64,000 nt of DNA, taken from the NCBI GenBank assembly GCA_008711295.1, contig VUYV01000069.1, positions 211,667-275,666 of the forward strand. The letters run 5' to 3'. Both the position numbers and the translations under genes were made by a program. Below, one piece after another: positions 1 to 12,563 of the stretch. How positions within the stretch are numbered: the first letter of the stretch is position 1; each line of letters begins with the position of its first letter. Below the pieces are notes generated by a model. It saw only the letters and a program-made list of their open reading frames with translations. It had not been told where the DNA came from and did no database searches. Origin of the DNA: Anarhynchus alexandrinus (taxonomy: Eukaryota; Chordata; Aves; Charadriiformes; Charadriidae).

Positions 1-1059
1 TTTTTCCCCCATTTTTATTTTTTCCCCATTTTCTCATGATTCCTCCAAAATTTTTCCTTGGCCCCAGGGATTTGTTAAAACCCTGTTCTCCAAAAGAGAA
101 CGTGGAAACCCCAACTTCTCGAAGAAACCTGTGCATTTAATTCTTATTGAAAAGATGTGGGTTCATGTTAGCAGTTTTGATATTTGTAACCTCAAAATTT
201 ATATTGCGAAACTGCTCTGAAAAGGAATTATATTCATTGTGCACGGAAATTTCTCAGCTCATATTACTAGTAAACACTTCTTGCTAACCAGTAAATTATT
301 TTGATAATTTTGTTTCAGTTTTATGACCACATCTCAATTATAATAAGTAACTACCTATATAAACCCTTTAACATATAAAAAATCATATTTTGATTTTTTT
401 CAAGCGTTTGATGATACATAGGAGTCATCCAAATTGTGAAAAATGTGCAGGGAGGCCTTCCATTTCAGAAATAATTAAGCATGTTTTATTCAGGTGTTAG
501 TAACACAAGTGAGTCAAAGGTGTAAATCACTTGTTCAGCTCAGCTTGGTACTGAGATTGCACTCTCAGGCGTAGTTTCTGGCTCCAGAAAAAGGCTATCT
601 TTGTTTCTCACAAAAGTGTTAAACTGCCACATCAGGAAAGATAACGCCTACATAGATTACTTGAAGGATTTCTCATTGCTTCCAAAAATGCTAAGCTTCA
701 CTGTGTGCACTGTGAACGTTTTCTAAAAAGAAAGGCACCAGGTTCCTTATTCTACCTGATTCCAGCAAAAATAAAACTGCAAAAATGAACACAGGGAACT
801 TCATGCTCGAGGAAAGATATTATTGTATCATTAAGAAATTATATCCTGCTGGCTCAGGAGAAAGCCTCCAAAATTACAAAAACAACAAAAGCAGAGTGAA
901 ACACTCTAATAATAGGATTTATGGCTCCATGTTTTATTTCATGGGCATACTTTATAAGCATAAACAAGTAAAGTGGCATCTTGTGCCTCAAATTGTTACT
1001 TTGCATCCATAATATAGGGTTGTTTAAAGATTCCTGTGTATATGCTTGGTCTGTGGTTT
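1..1059. other. intergenic, nothing recognised
   Basis: AT-rich unique-looking sequence. Short open frames here lack coding character, splice context and homology that I recognise. Confidence 0.6.
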
Positions 1060-1165
1060 TGTGTGTGTGTATGTATATGTACACACATAGAGATATATGT
1101 GTTATACATATACAGTATGTATATAGACACACATTATATATAGACACACTATATAGATGCTATTT
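1060..1165. repeat. TG/TA-rich imperfect microsatellite
   Basis: Alternating purine-pyrimidine sequence made of gtgtgt, tatatg, acacac and tatata blocks. It lies just left of the LTR at 1188. The open frames crossing it are low-complexity artefacts. Confidence 0.8.
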
Positions 1166-1187
1166 GCATAGGTATATACATCCATAG

Positions 1188-1720
1188 CATCGTGGTTTAA
1201 TGTGCCAGAAACTAGGATCACGCTGCTGCTCGCTCACTCCCCCACCCCCAGTAGGGTAGGAAGAAGAGGGAGAAAAGGAGGGGAATGGGCAAAAAAACTT
1301 GTGGGTTGAGATAAAGACAGTATAATAGAACAATAACGGAAAAGGAAAATAACAATAATGATAAGAAGAGTGGTAAAAGATTATACAAAATAAAGTAATA
1401 CCACACAAGTCGCTCTAACCACCTGAAGATTGGTTGCCCAGCCCATCCAGAGCAGTGATGGCAGATCCCTGCCCCCCAGCCAACCCCCGTTTATATACTG
1501 AGCATGACATCTATGGTATGGAATATTCCACTGGACAGCTTTTTCTGTCTATGCTCCCTCTCAGCTTCTATGGGAAGCTGAAAAATGTCCTTGACTAATA
1601 TAAACATCACCTGGCAACAACTAAAACAATACGCATTATCGACATTCCTTTCACACCAAATCTGAAACACAGCAGCCACTAGAAGGAAAAATTAACTCTA
1701 TCCCAGCTGAAACCAGGACA
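1188..1720 (-). mobile_element. ERVL-type LTR, probably solo
   Basis: Read on the minus strand this begins TGTCCTGGTTTCAGCTGGGA and ends in AAACCACGA plus a degraded terminal dinucleotide. Both ends are typical of the large avian ERVL LTR family. A TATA-like element (TATATAAA on minus) lies at about 1489-1497, and a GTGAGCGAGC-like segment typical of the 3' part lies near 1230. The flanking pentamers are CATAG (1183-1187) and TATAG (1721-1725), a near-match to the 5-bp duplication expected for ERVL. The last two bases read TG on minus where CA is expected, which fits age. No internal retroviral coding sequence adjoins it, so I infer a solo LTR left by recombination. Confidence 0.75.
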
Positions 1721-4345
1721 TATAGATATCTAAGTTTTCCCCATCTCTAGTTTTGTGGAATGCACTGAATATTCTTTCTTTCTTTTTTTTATAAAGCCAC
1801 AGGGAGCTAGAAACCTATGCGCAAGTTCAGCCATCATATAAAACATCATGTTTAAAAGGGTGATCAGTGACAAAAAGAGAGAGAGTGTGTGCGTGCACAA
1901 AGTGTGTCTGGCAAATTAAAACTTATTCAGTGCCCTCATTATTTCCATCAATGATATATAGAAGGCAGTAGAATTTGTGGTCTGGCACTTGTAAAGATTG
2001 ATTCGAGATATTTAGTAACATAGGACCATCAAGTAAATTTTCTTGATCAGCCACACAGAGAAATTATAGGCACCACCACACTGACAGCCTGGGAACACCT
2101 TGTAGATCTGCAGCACTCACAGAACATGGGAGGATGCCCAGGAAGAGAGAGGAACAATCCACATTACAGAACGGTTTAGTATAAGCCAACTGGTAGTACC
2201 CAAGTTTAAATGCGCCTTCAGTTAACACAGAATACATACTTTCAGTATTTAACACTCTGGATGTAAACTTTTAGGAATAACCTGAGTAGGAGGAATGTGA
2301 AGGCCTCAACAACCAATTCTGCAAAGATCATAAAAAAATGAACTGCGGAGGAAAATAACAAGAGGGACTTGTGATATGACCCCCATTTACTTACCACCTG
2401 CACAGGTTATATGCAAATATATAATGGGGCATATGGACCCCAGCCTATGACTTTCTGGAAGGGTAGAGCCTGAGCATGTGTGGACTTCTCAGTCGTAGAC
2501 TGGATCTGTCTCGCTAATTCATCCTAATCACACTATGGATGATTAGAGTTGGAGCAGCAGCTGAAATATTATTTCACCAAGTAACAAAAAAAGTTGAAGG
2601 TCATGGGTGGTGCTGTGCTTGTGCCCACCTTACTCTTCACCCCAACAAATAGTCATGGCCATATGTAAGCATGAGGAAAGAAACTAAATCGTAGAAAACC
2701 TAATCCATGCCCTGCTACTAAGCAGATTCAAATATACTTTAAATGAATTATCACACTGAGAGATACCACTGGAAGGAGGAAAGGAATAGACAAAAGTGTT
2801 TATGGGCAACTGTAGAAATTAAAACTTTATATAGGGACTTGAAAGCTAGGATTTTGAATTTGATATACTCTTGGGACCCAATAAAGAGACCCAGAGGTGT
2901 GGCAACAAGAAGTCATGACAGTGACATTTTGGCTCATCTGGAAGAACAGACGTCAGAGAGTCTAATAAGTCATCTCCCAGAGAGGAGAGAGAAAGTGATG
3001 TCACTGACAATGTTGGCAGTGAGGGGAACAGAGAGGGCTTCAGGGGCAGCCTTGGAAATTCAGTTCTGGAGACAGTGAGTTTGATATGGGGGTTATGATG
3101 GCAGCCAACCCAAGATGAAATATCAAAGAGAAGGAGACATGAGCTTAATGGCATGCAGATGGCAGCAGACTGAGAAGTAAATTTGAGAATTGTTAACACA
3201 GTCAAATGGATGAAGCCACTCAGCAATAAGGAGTAGAATAGAGGAAGATGGCAACCAAAGACTTGCACTATTGCTTAGTTTGTATTTGGATGTGTCTTTA
3301 CATTCCATATATCAACAACTCATTTACCCAATGTGCAGGTTCATAGGCCATTAACAAAATAAGAAGCATCACAGAAATTACAAAACAGAGTAGTGAATGT
3401 ATGTCTTTACAGAGGAGACGCAGGCAGCTCACTGAAGTGACCTTCACTGTCCCAAACACCATAAAAATGAGGCCACTCTCACTGAATGAGCTTGGAAAGC
3501 TGACTGCAAACTTGCATGCAGACAGATATGACAACTGTTCAGAAAATGCATGTGGGAGCACACTTGGTCCTACCCAAATCTTAATGCTGAGTTAACTGCT
3601 TTTCTGATTTTCTCAGGACTGATTTTTTGAAGCACTGGAATTTTATTATACTTCAACTGGGCATTTAATAGTAAACAATTCACCACATGATCTCTGGTAA
3701 ATATCAAAGTCTCATCTGTAATGAAATAAACTAAAACTGCCAAAAGTTAAAAAAGCAAATGTGTAAAACAAACCTTTGCCTTTGAAATTAACTAGTTTCA
3801 AAACATCTCTTACACCAAAGCAGAGCAAAGGAGGAAAGCAAAGCAAACAAGGAACCTGGAGAGAGGCGAGAAGATGGAACCAGACCAAACGACAGATCAC
3901 AAACCTGGGGAATCAAGTAATATGCAAATAGTGGTAATCAACAAGGATAACAGGAAAAGCATGATCAAAGCTAGACTCTTCTGATATGAATGACTCCTAT
4001 GGCATGCTAGAAGTGCATTAGCACCCTGTGTAACCACAATAAAAGAGCCCAACAAAGTAATTCGTATCAAAGAGTAGCGTGCAGAAAGAAAGAATACATA
4101 ATAAAGTAACACATGGTAAGCAGGTTCCACCTCTTGCCTACAATTAACTCAAGAAAGTGAAAAACAGTCTCTCTGAGATGCATGACATTAAAGCAAAAAT
4201 TAAGGAGAGGAAAGAAAAAAACCAAACACAAAACACCCAAACCAGAAGCCAAGATTCTGCATAAAAGAGCTGAAAACATTTGGAAGAATTGAAAACATGA
4301 TGAAGCATAGCAAGCCTCTCAGGACCTGTGGAACTAATCAAGCCA
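1721..4345. other. intergenic, nothing recognised
   Basis: Unique AT-rich sequence with small open frames on both strands, none with recognisable domains. A purine-rich stretch lies around 2740-3080. No RNA gene or clear repeat was seen. Confidence 0.5.
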
Positions 4346-4349
4346 TGTT

Positions 4350-4676
4350 TCCTAGGGATCCTCTATATTCCTTATCTTCTCTGGTAAAAAACCCAGCTCC
4401 CCAGGTTCTTATGAATCCCACCACCACCATCTGTTATGTCCCCTTTGCAGTATTTCAAGTCCCATCCACACTGCAATCCCCGTGGTACTCTTATCATCCT
4501 TCCACTTCGCTTACTGCCCCACAGTACCCTAACAACCCCCTGACAACTGCCTCCCACATTTCCCTGGCTACCTTCCATGTCTCCTACACTCTTCAGCAAT
4601 ACCTTCCAGTGTGTCCCATGCTCCCAGAGTCCTCACTTGAACAAGTTCTGTTCGATCCCATGTCCTTTATGCTTTA
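4350..4676 (+). repeat. degenerate tandem repeat, period about 120 bp, about 2.7 copies
   Basis: Three pyrimidine-rich units align at exact 120-bp offsets. The frame-equivalent ccc codons fall at 4417, 4537 and 4657, each preceded by a related cag/caa-gtt-like segment. Translated in one frame, copies 1 and 2 read NPTTTICYVPFAVFQVPSTL and NPLTTASHISLATFHVSYTL. Copy 3 begins EQVLFDP and is cut by the CR1 tail at about 4677. Nucleotide identity between copies is only about half, so this is an old duplication. The 196-residue open frame across it runs into antisense CR1 and is not a credible gene. Confidence 0.45.
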
Positions 4677-4872
4677 CAGAGTCACAGAACCGCAGAGATT
4701 GGAAGGATCTCTGGATGTCTCGAGTTCAACTCCCCTGCTCAAGCAAAGTCAAGTAGAACAGGTTGCTCAGGGACATGTCCGTTTGGGTTTTGAATACCTC
4801 CAGGGATGGAGACTCCACAGCCTCTCTGGGAAACCTGTGTCAGTGTTTGACCACCCCCATAGTAAACATTAT
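4677..4872 (-). mobile_element. CR1 LINE 3'-end fragment
   Basis: In plus orientation this shows the characteristic inverted CR1 tail: a gagtcacagaaccgcagag-like start, 'attggaaggatctctgg', 'aacaggttgctcaggg', 'tttgaatacctccaggg' and 'gtgtttgaccaccccca'. The same series of blocks occurs at 26275-26460 in this window, which supports the assignment. It is a 5'-truncated copy of about 200 bp, inserted in minus orientation and abutting the 120-bp repeat. Confidence 0.85.
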
Positions 4873-4889
4873 TTTTCTTATTTTTAAGT

Positions 4890-7800
4890 GGAATTAACCG
4901 TACAATACCTAGCTTTGTCCTGTGACCTCAATATGTCCCCCAGGTGTGTGCCATACCACATTCACCTGCTCAGAGTACCCTTAACTCCAAATCTACATGC
5001 GTTTCACCTGCATACAGAGGCTGACATCTCCCATGTCTTCCACCAATGTGCTTTGCTTGCTGGCCAGGCAGAGGCTAGAACACGCTGCACCCCACTCCAG
5101 GGTGTGACTGGCCATGTGCATGGACACTTGGCAGCCTTTTGGCTGCTAGGCAGACCAAAAAAACCATCAGGGCTAAACTTTGTCTTCCCTTGGTCACTAG
5201 CTTAAGAAGGTCCTTTCCTCTACACAGCTATCAGTTCAGATCTCTCTCTGGCATGAAATTCTCCCTCGACTTGGCTCAAAACTGGCAGTGGGTTCAAAAA
5301 CTTTTGGCAGGAGCTAACAAAGAAATCCCAAACTTAAATGAGGCTGTTTATCCCTTCCCATTGACAATGCTTTTAAATTAGACTCTGAAGCTATTTTAAT
5401 GTTTCTAAAATCAGGTGGGAGGAATTAGGCCTACAAATAACATAAGGATCTGTCTTTAGACTGTAGTGAGAATAAAGAGATGAGGCTGAAGATGGTTGGG
5501 TGACCCAAAGATACATTTCAGGTGTTCATGGCGGATATTATCACCATCTCTCTTCAGCCAAGGAAAATACTTCAGAGCCAATAATAAGATCATTTCTGAA
5601 AAAAAGAGCATACTTCAAAAAACTTTAACCACGCAATGTAATCCATAAAGAATACAGCTGCTAAGATCCCTGGGCATTGATCTTTTTAATGAAGCTTTCA
5701 GGGAGCAACATGAGATTTGAGCAAGAGAAAAAAGGCGTGATGCCAAATTCACTTGATAAATCAGTGAATGGCACTGAGCCCCCCTTAAGCTTAGAGACCA
5801 TTTTTCCTCCTTCCAAGGAATCTGCAGAACAAGATTCATATAAAAATAGCTCATAATAAAAAACAGGATGCCTGGGGAAAAGAGTAAAACTGTTCTAAAA
5901 TAGCATCTGAATCTATGAATGGAATGAACTAATTTAATAACACTGAAAAATATTGCAGAAACCAGCTTCCAGCTGAGACAAGTTTAGTAAAGCTTCTCCT
6001 GGCTTAGTATTTCGGCTCACCTGGTGGAAATGCCATGAGGGTATCAGCTGGAGCCTCAGCTGTGCTAATGTGCAGGACATACATTGGAAGTCCAGATACC
6101 AGATGGGGGATTTTGCTAACTGCTTAAATCAGCTCTCGTGGCTGGCCACCAGTTGGCAAGCACAGGACCATTTCTAGGTTTGTATTATGCTAAAAAGCAT
6201 GATAGCAATGGGGGAAAGTGAAGAGCATGACAACAAAGATAACCCTCTTCTCAAGCAAACGTAGAGGCAGTTTGTTTCTGTGTGATTGTGGGAGGCTCGT
6301 ATCTGCCATTGAAATCTGGCATGTAACGATTCTCTTTTTAAAGACAACGTAAATAAAAATATACAGTATACATACTACATGCACACACATATACATACAT
6401 AGACTTTTAGCAAAAATGCTGTAATGCAGGAAAAGCTATTGATATTTAAGTGTGTTGGAATCCCGACTCTGAGAAAGCTACATACTGAAGTTATGTTTTT
6501 CGCTGCTTTAGCATTTTGAAGCTATTTTCAAAGCTATCTTTCATTGATTTAGGAGCCAGACATCTAACTATCTTTGGGAAGCTTCAATTTTTTTTAGCTT
6601 AAATTTTCTGCAAGGCTGAACACATATTTTGCAAAGATACCACTGCATGGCCAGATGAAAACACATCGGCACAGCTAGGACTATCTCCACTCCAAGATTC
6701 ATTATTTCAAATACAGTCCCATGCTCACCCATCAAAACAACTCCCAAACCTGAGCTAGAAACCTGAGCAACTCAGAGTGCAAGTACAGGTCACTGTAATA
6801 TCATGTCACTCCATGATATTACATATCCAAATGTCAATTCAGTTGGCTGGTAAATTGGTACTGTAGGCTACTAAGTCCAGCCTCAGTGGTAGTAGAGTAA
6901 TTTCTATTGCACTTGGCACAATGTGGCAGAAAGCCCTCCAGTTCTTCTGCAGTCTTTGGAGGGAAGACAGACTTGCATTATTGTGAAGGCTTCTGAATCT
7001 CCCTTGGAGCACCTCATGGACACTTTGGATCATGACACTCACAGAAACAAAACCAAATCTGGTAATTCCAATCAGCTTATGCATTCCTATAGCCAGATGA
7101 CACATATTAAGTTATTGTAAAAAAGCAGAAAACGTGATAATATATTCGAAAAATACGCTATACTAGGATGATATAAAAAATGAAAGCTATTTCCACATCT
7201 TCCCCTTTACTGTTTAGCTCCATATCACTATACTTTGCTATCTTTACTATCTTTTGTTTACTTCTACCTGCTCACCGCTTTATTATCACTTTACTGTAAA
7301 ACTATCCTTTCCAACTCAAGCACCCCAAAACCTCATAATGCATGTCAGGAGAATTTGGATCAGGATCCAATACAGCTGACGTCCTGCTCCCTTTGCGACC
7401 ATCGGAATAAGAAGATGAATGTCAGTGCCTGAGGCTATGGGGGCATGTGGATTGCAGCTGATACCAAACCTGAACACCAAGTTCAAGATTTTTAGATCTA
7501 TCTAGGGACAGCTGTCTCACTTCCAACTTTTAGCTCTTAGCGAAACAGAGACCTCTTGTATTCTCGGAACCAAGTTACCTTTCCTGAGAAAGGAAGGAAC
7601 TTTTAATTTTTAAATTGAAGAGGATTTTTGTGCCTCTGAAATGGATAAAAACCTTAGCCTGTGGTAAGCAATAAATGAATTGGGTACATCTGGGACTCAA
7701 AAAAGCCATCTTCTATAAATTATAGAAGAAAGTTAATCAAGACCAGTGTCTCAGCACAAGAACTCTAAAGAAAACTCTCTCTTTGAGAGAAATTAGTAAC

Positions 7801-9125
7801 TTTTGCTGATAACTAGTTTTGATTTGTGAGCCAAAAGGATATAATCATGTGGAGAAGAGGCAAATAATCCTCAAGTGGAACAATTAAATTCTGATCGATT
7901 GCAACATAATGACAGAACAATCTTCTAAAGCTCTGGAGGTGTCTAACCTTTCTCTTTATTAAGATACTCTACAATTACAGTGTTTAATTATTTGCAAAGG
8001 TTCTTTGTATTTTCTGTCCTTGTAAAAATTGCTATTCTAAACTTATTTTCCTTTAGCATGGTTATTTTTCAAACCTCAAAAGGAAACCTTTTCATATTTC
8101 CTCATTTTTATGTGGTACCAAGCACTTCAGTTAGTTTTCCCATATCCCATATTTTTGAGCACAATTTTGTAGCCTGGGTTGGAACCGTCATGGCCATATC
8201 CAGTGTCTTTATCACTGGGGTGATGTTCAAGTTTGTCTTTCTACTCACTAAGCTGCTGTGTAAAAGTCAAATGCCACCACCACTGCATTTTGCCTGAACA
8301 GAGATGGGACCTGTCTCCTTTGCAGGTGTCAATGCAAGGTGGTCATAGTTCCGTGTCCTAAGGACTTTACGGTGATGAGCAGGGATATGCTTTGCAAATG
8401 CAGCTGCTGGTAAGGGCAGGCAGATGGGTCAGGCCTGGATCTGGAGCTGAAACAGGTCTCAGGTACTCTTACTCTGATTTAAACAAACTGCACTCCACCA
8501 GATCATCTTCAGTCTGGATCTACATGGTAGTACAGATGAGCTTTGTGGCGCACCCCACAATTCACACAAGCTCTCTGGAAGTGTGGTGTAGCTCTCCTCC
8601 TTCTCATGCATCCAAGATTTCCTCCAGAGAAAGCTAGGACTTGGCGGCAGACCATGCTCATTCATCCAGGTCTCTTCTCAGCTGCCTGCAGGGATCTAGC
8701 CCAGCTGTGCCACGAGGGACCAGGATCCCAGCATAGGCCACGCAGTCAATGGAGAGGACCTGATTCACCCTTGGGAGAGGCTCATCTCTCTCCGCAGAGA
8801 CTACAGGGACCTTCGGGTAAGCAGGCTGCTGTCCTAAAACCTTACAGTTAGGTGAGATGAATGCAGACAATCTTTAACTGGAGCCAGCTGGGTACTGCTG
8901 ACCACCCTTTAGTGGGGCTGGTACAGAATACATTCAGGTTTAACTCAGACTGCCAGATTAACAAAACCTGTTTAAACAAAATCAGACATTCATTAAGAAA
9001 CATAGTGAGATTTCATATAAAATGCTGATGTTTTGTAACCTTTTTACACCTCAGCTACACATCTCGCACTTAGCAAAACTGCAGTGAGCATTGCCTTCTT
9101 GTTTAACAGGCATTAACTGTTAGGA
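4890..9125. other. intergenic, nothing recognised
   Basis: No gene, RNA or clear transposon was recognised. Small open frames, such as those at 8392-8850, overlap each other on both strands without coding signatures. Confidence 0.5.
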
Positions 9126-9149
9126 TTTATTTATTTATTTATTTATTTA
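9126..9149. repeat. (TTTA)n microsatellite
   Basis: Six tandem tetranucleotide units of ttta/attt. Confidence 0.9.
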
Positions 9150-10439
9150 ATTGTACAGATTGGGAGGTTTCCCTCTGTTAATGCACACATCTTCCCTTAT
9201 TTTAGTGTACCGGTGTTTTTATTTTCAGCCACAAGATAAGTCAGTCATATCATAAAAAAATCCTGTGTGATGCATATGTTTCCAAGAGTGCCCAGAAATG
9301 AATTTTAATGCATAGAATATTTGCATTTCTTCTTCCACTAAAGAGGGGCAGGACTATAATCTCAGCCTTATCCTGATTTATGCTTTATGGGAATGTACGT
9401 AAAAGAACATAAATACTATTACTGCAATTTTGTATCATATTTCATGCATGGTTTTTTTTGCTTCTTCTTACTAGTGCTTCCCAGCTTCATCTGTTTACTG
9501 CTCTCCCCATGAAAGAAATGAGCATGTTGATATAAAATATTACATCAAATACACCTGTGAACATGCACGCCTGTTTCCTGGATTTTAAAAAATAAAGAGA
9601 TGCTTCCAAGCTTCTGCTTTGCTACAGAGAGAGGGGATAAACAGCTTTGGTTAATATCTTTAAAAGTGCTGATAGACATAAAAATGTGAGCTGCATTCCT
9701 ACTTTGTTCATACATTAAAAAGGGGCTGAAGGGTACTCAGGAACAGAAGGAAATGGAATTAGAGGAATAGGGTTTGCTTGGCAGGGTAACTGGAAAAGTC
9801 CTGGGCTTTGGGGTTGGTAGTAATACTAGAATGACTGTAACTAACCATATTGCTATAGTCTGCAACTGTGAAAAGGGTCCTGGAAAAAAGGGAAGGGTTG
9901 TGTATGTTTTTTACATATAATGGCAGTTTATTTCCTAAGATTGCTGTTGGAGCAGAAACCATATTTCACATTAATATCACTTAATATGTTATTCATTGCC
10001 CTGGGCTCCAGAAATGAGCAGTGAATTAGGTCATGGTGAATAAATACCTATCAGTGTCCATCAAGTGACATTCCTCATCTCTTTTCCCTCTTTCTTCTTT
10101 TCATGTGGTATCAAAATCTCATTCTGTTGTTTATCAGGCAGTACATGACAGAGCAAACCTTTTTGGGGGCGGCTATAAATATATAGCTCCCATTACAGCT
10201 AGAGTCAATCTCAATACAAATGCTAAGGCTGATGTAAATCCCCCTCATTTTGATGAGGTATGCGCTGCATTTGGTCAAATGAACACATTTTAAATGACCC
10301 TGAACTAATTACCTCTCAATGACATGGCACGGGGCCAAACCAGGGGCCAGCGCACGCTGGTGGAGCTGAGGGGTCTCTGTGCTGCACCCAGGTCCACCGT
10401 CACCCCTTCCCCTCCCTCCCCTCGCTTACAGGGGGACCA

Positions 10440-10960
10440 GGGCTGATTTTAGCAAACGCTGGCGAACAAACAATGGCTTCTGAAGCTGCTCATCAGCAGC
10501 TTGATAGTTGCCCAATCCTTTCTTTTTAGAAAATGATCCCATTTTCTTTTTTATCTCATGTCCTTCGCCTCCGACAGTTGTTGATATATTGCTATTTTGA
10601 TATACATTGACATATGGCTCCTGAAGTACTAAATAACTGATTCAGGCGGCTGCAACGGTTAATTTATAGCCCGCAGACACAACCTTAGCTCCCAATGACG
10701 CCCAGGCTGTGTGCAGGTGACATCCTCTGTCGCGCGAGAGGCAGTTCCTCAGACCTCAGTACTACCGGATAATGGAGGCTTAGCAATCTACCTAATCAAA
10801 ATCTGATCAGAGCATCAAAATTAATGGGATAGTGGAGTGTTTTAATGATAATTAGGGGTCTGTAGCATTGTCCAGGTTTTTAAATCATATTTACAGCAAT
10901 TCTTTTAATAATTACCTGTTACAGCCACCAGGGCAAGCTTGGTGGCCTGAATTTAGCTGT
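10440..10960. promoter_or_regulatory. candidate conserved non-coding element
   Basis: About 500 bp free of recognisable repeats. It contains several homeodomain-type cores (taatta/attaat, for example near 10820, 10850 and 10908), an unusual local CpG cluster (tcgcgcga at about 10730) and E-box-like caggtg. ORFs are short throughout. This resembles developmental enhancers in gene deserts, but conservation is not visible from one sequence, so this is inference only. Confidence 0.25.
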
Positions 10961-12532
10961 GCAATAGTGTTGTATTACTTTATTGACCACTGATGTCTGT
11001 CCCAGGCTGACCACCAGCCCCGTGCCTGCTGGGTTGTGCTCAGTGAAAGCGTGGCACGTGCCCTGCGCCGACCGTCAGAAACACAAGTCACCAGGGACTG
11101 CCAAGGAAAGAAGTCAGCAGAGGTCTCTATAGAAAGTTTTCTGGGAAAACAGAGATTTATGCTTGCAACCTGGACTAAAAAACCAAAATTGGCTGCTTTT
11201 CTGTGTGATACTTTCAATCAGTTGGTAAGGGGATACTGCCCTTTTGTTGCCTGGCTGGAATGAGAACTAATTTGGACTATATGGGTTCCCAATAGGGGAA
11301 AATTCACTTTAAATATCTAGTTAGAGACCTGTTACTGTTTTAGGGGAATGCCCTGGAGGCCTCCACCTTGTCCCTTCTATTTATGCATTTATACTGCTTT
11401 AGTTAAGACTGTGACAGCACTTCTGTCATAGCTACTGTATTTTCCAGAGGCCATGGGATCTCTTTTAACACTGTAATGTGGTCATAAAAAAGTGCATTGG
11501 GCTGCAACCTATATTACAAGATTTGAGGCAAGAAGCAGAGTCATTTGACCAAATCAAGTCTTCCCCAAATAGTTGGGATTTTTTTTTTTTGAAGTTCTAC
11601 AAGTGCAAAACATGGATGCATTTTACTGACTGGGACAAAATTTTGCTGGACTACCTTTGCGCAAGAGTTCATAGTAATGCAGGGGAATAAAGACTTAAAA
11701 AAGAGCTAAAAATCAGTATTGTGCTGACAATATAAGTTCACTAAGCACTAGAATAAAAAGTCGAGCCACCATTAACCCGGCCCAAGGCTGACTGGAAGAA
11801 TGTTAATGGTGGTGGTATATTTAAACAGGCAGGATCACAGTCTTCCCTGTATGTGGGTTTTGTGAGACATCAGAGAAGTGGTGTGTGCTCATGCCTTTAT
11901 TTCATTCATTTGGTGGAGACAGTCTCTAGCTGTGCTTCGTGGGGTGCACTTAGCAGAATATCCCTGCCTGAAACATGGAGTAAATCTCTGTATTATTCAG
12001 GCAGGAATTTCACTTTTTCTATGGCAAACGTTTTAATGAAGAAAACCAAAATCCTCTTTTGCCTCAGCCACAAAGGCCCTATTTTTTAAAGAATATGTGG
12101 GGCAAACTGACAAGAGATAAATGGCCAGGAAAGTTGAAGTGAATCAATGAAAGGTGTGAAGTCAACACGAATAAGCTACAGCACATTAAACCACCACGTG
12201 CCTGCTTTCACTCAGAAATGAAACATCCTTAACTGGCTGTGTCTTAATCCACGAAGACACTCAAGGTATGAATGCTGACTTTACAAATTTAATTCACCCT
12301 CCTAACCTTCTCTGGGTGTCCTTGTGCAGGTGAGCCCCAGTGAACACAGCGAGTGACTCTTCTTTTGTAAGTTAAGCTGGTTCTCTGCAGATGCTTCTGT
12401 CAAACTGACATGTCTTTTTATTTAGACTATAGTCAGATAAAGACTCAAACTTTATAACCAGGCAAAGTTTCCACTGAATTTTAAGGAAGGACTGATCCAG
12501 AGTTCAGATCATGGTCTCCAGAATGAAAGGGG
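10961..12532. other. intergenic, nothing recognised
   Basis: Unique sequence with a T-run at about 11579-11590. No recognisable gene or transposon. Confidence 0.5.
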
Positions 12533-12563
12533 TTTTTTTTTGTTTTGTTTTGTTTTGTTTTTT
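12533..12563. repeat. (TTTTG)n microsatellite
   Basis: A T-run followed by four tttt-g units and another T-run. Confidence 0.85.

Noticed and set aside
4297..4887. 196-codon plus-strand open frame
   Set aside because: It runs through a degenerate 120-bp repeat and then antisense through a CR1 tail. No splice context or domain; chance open frame.
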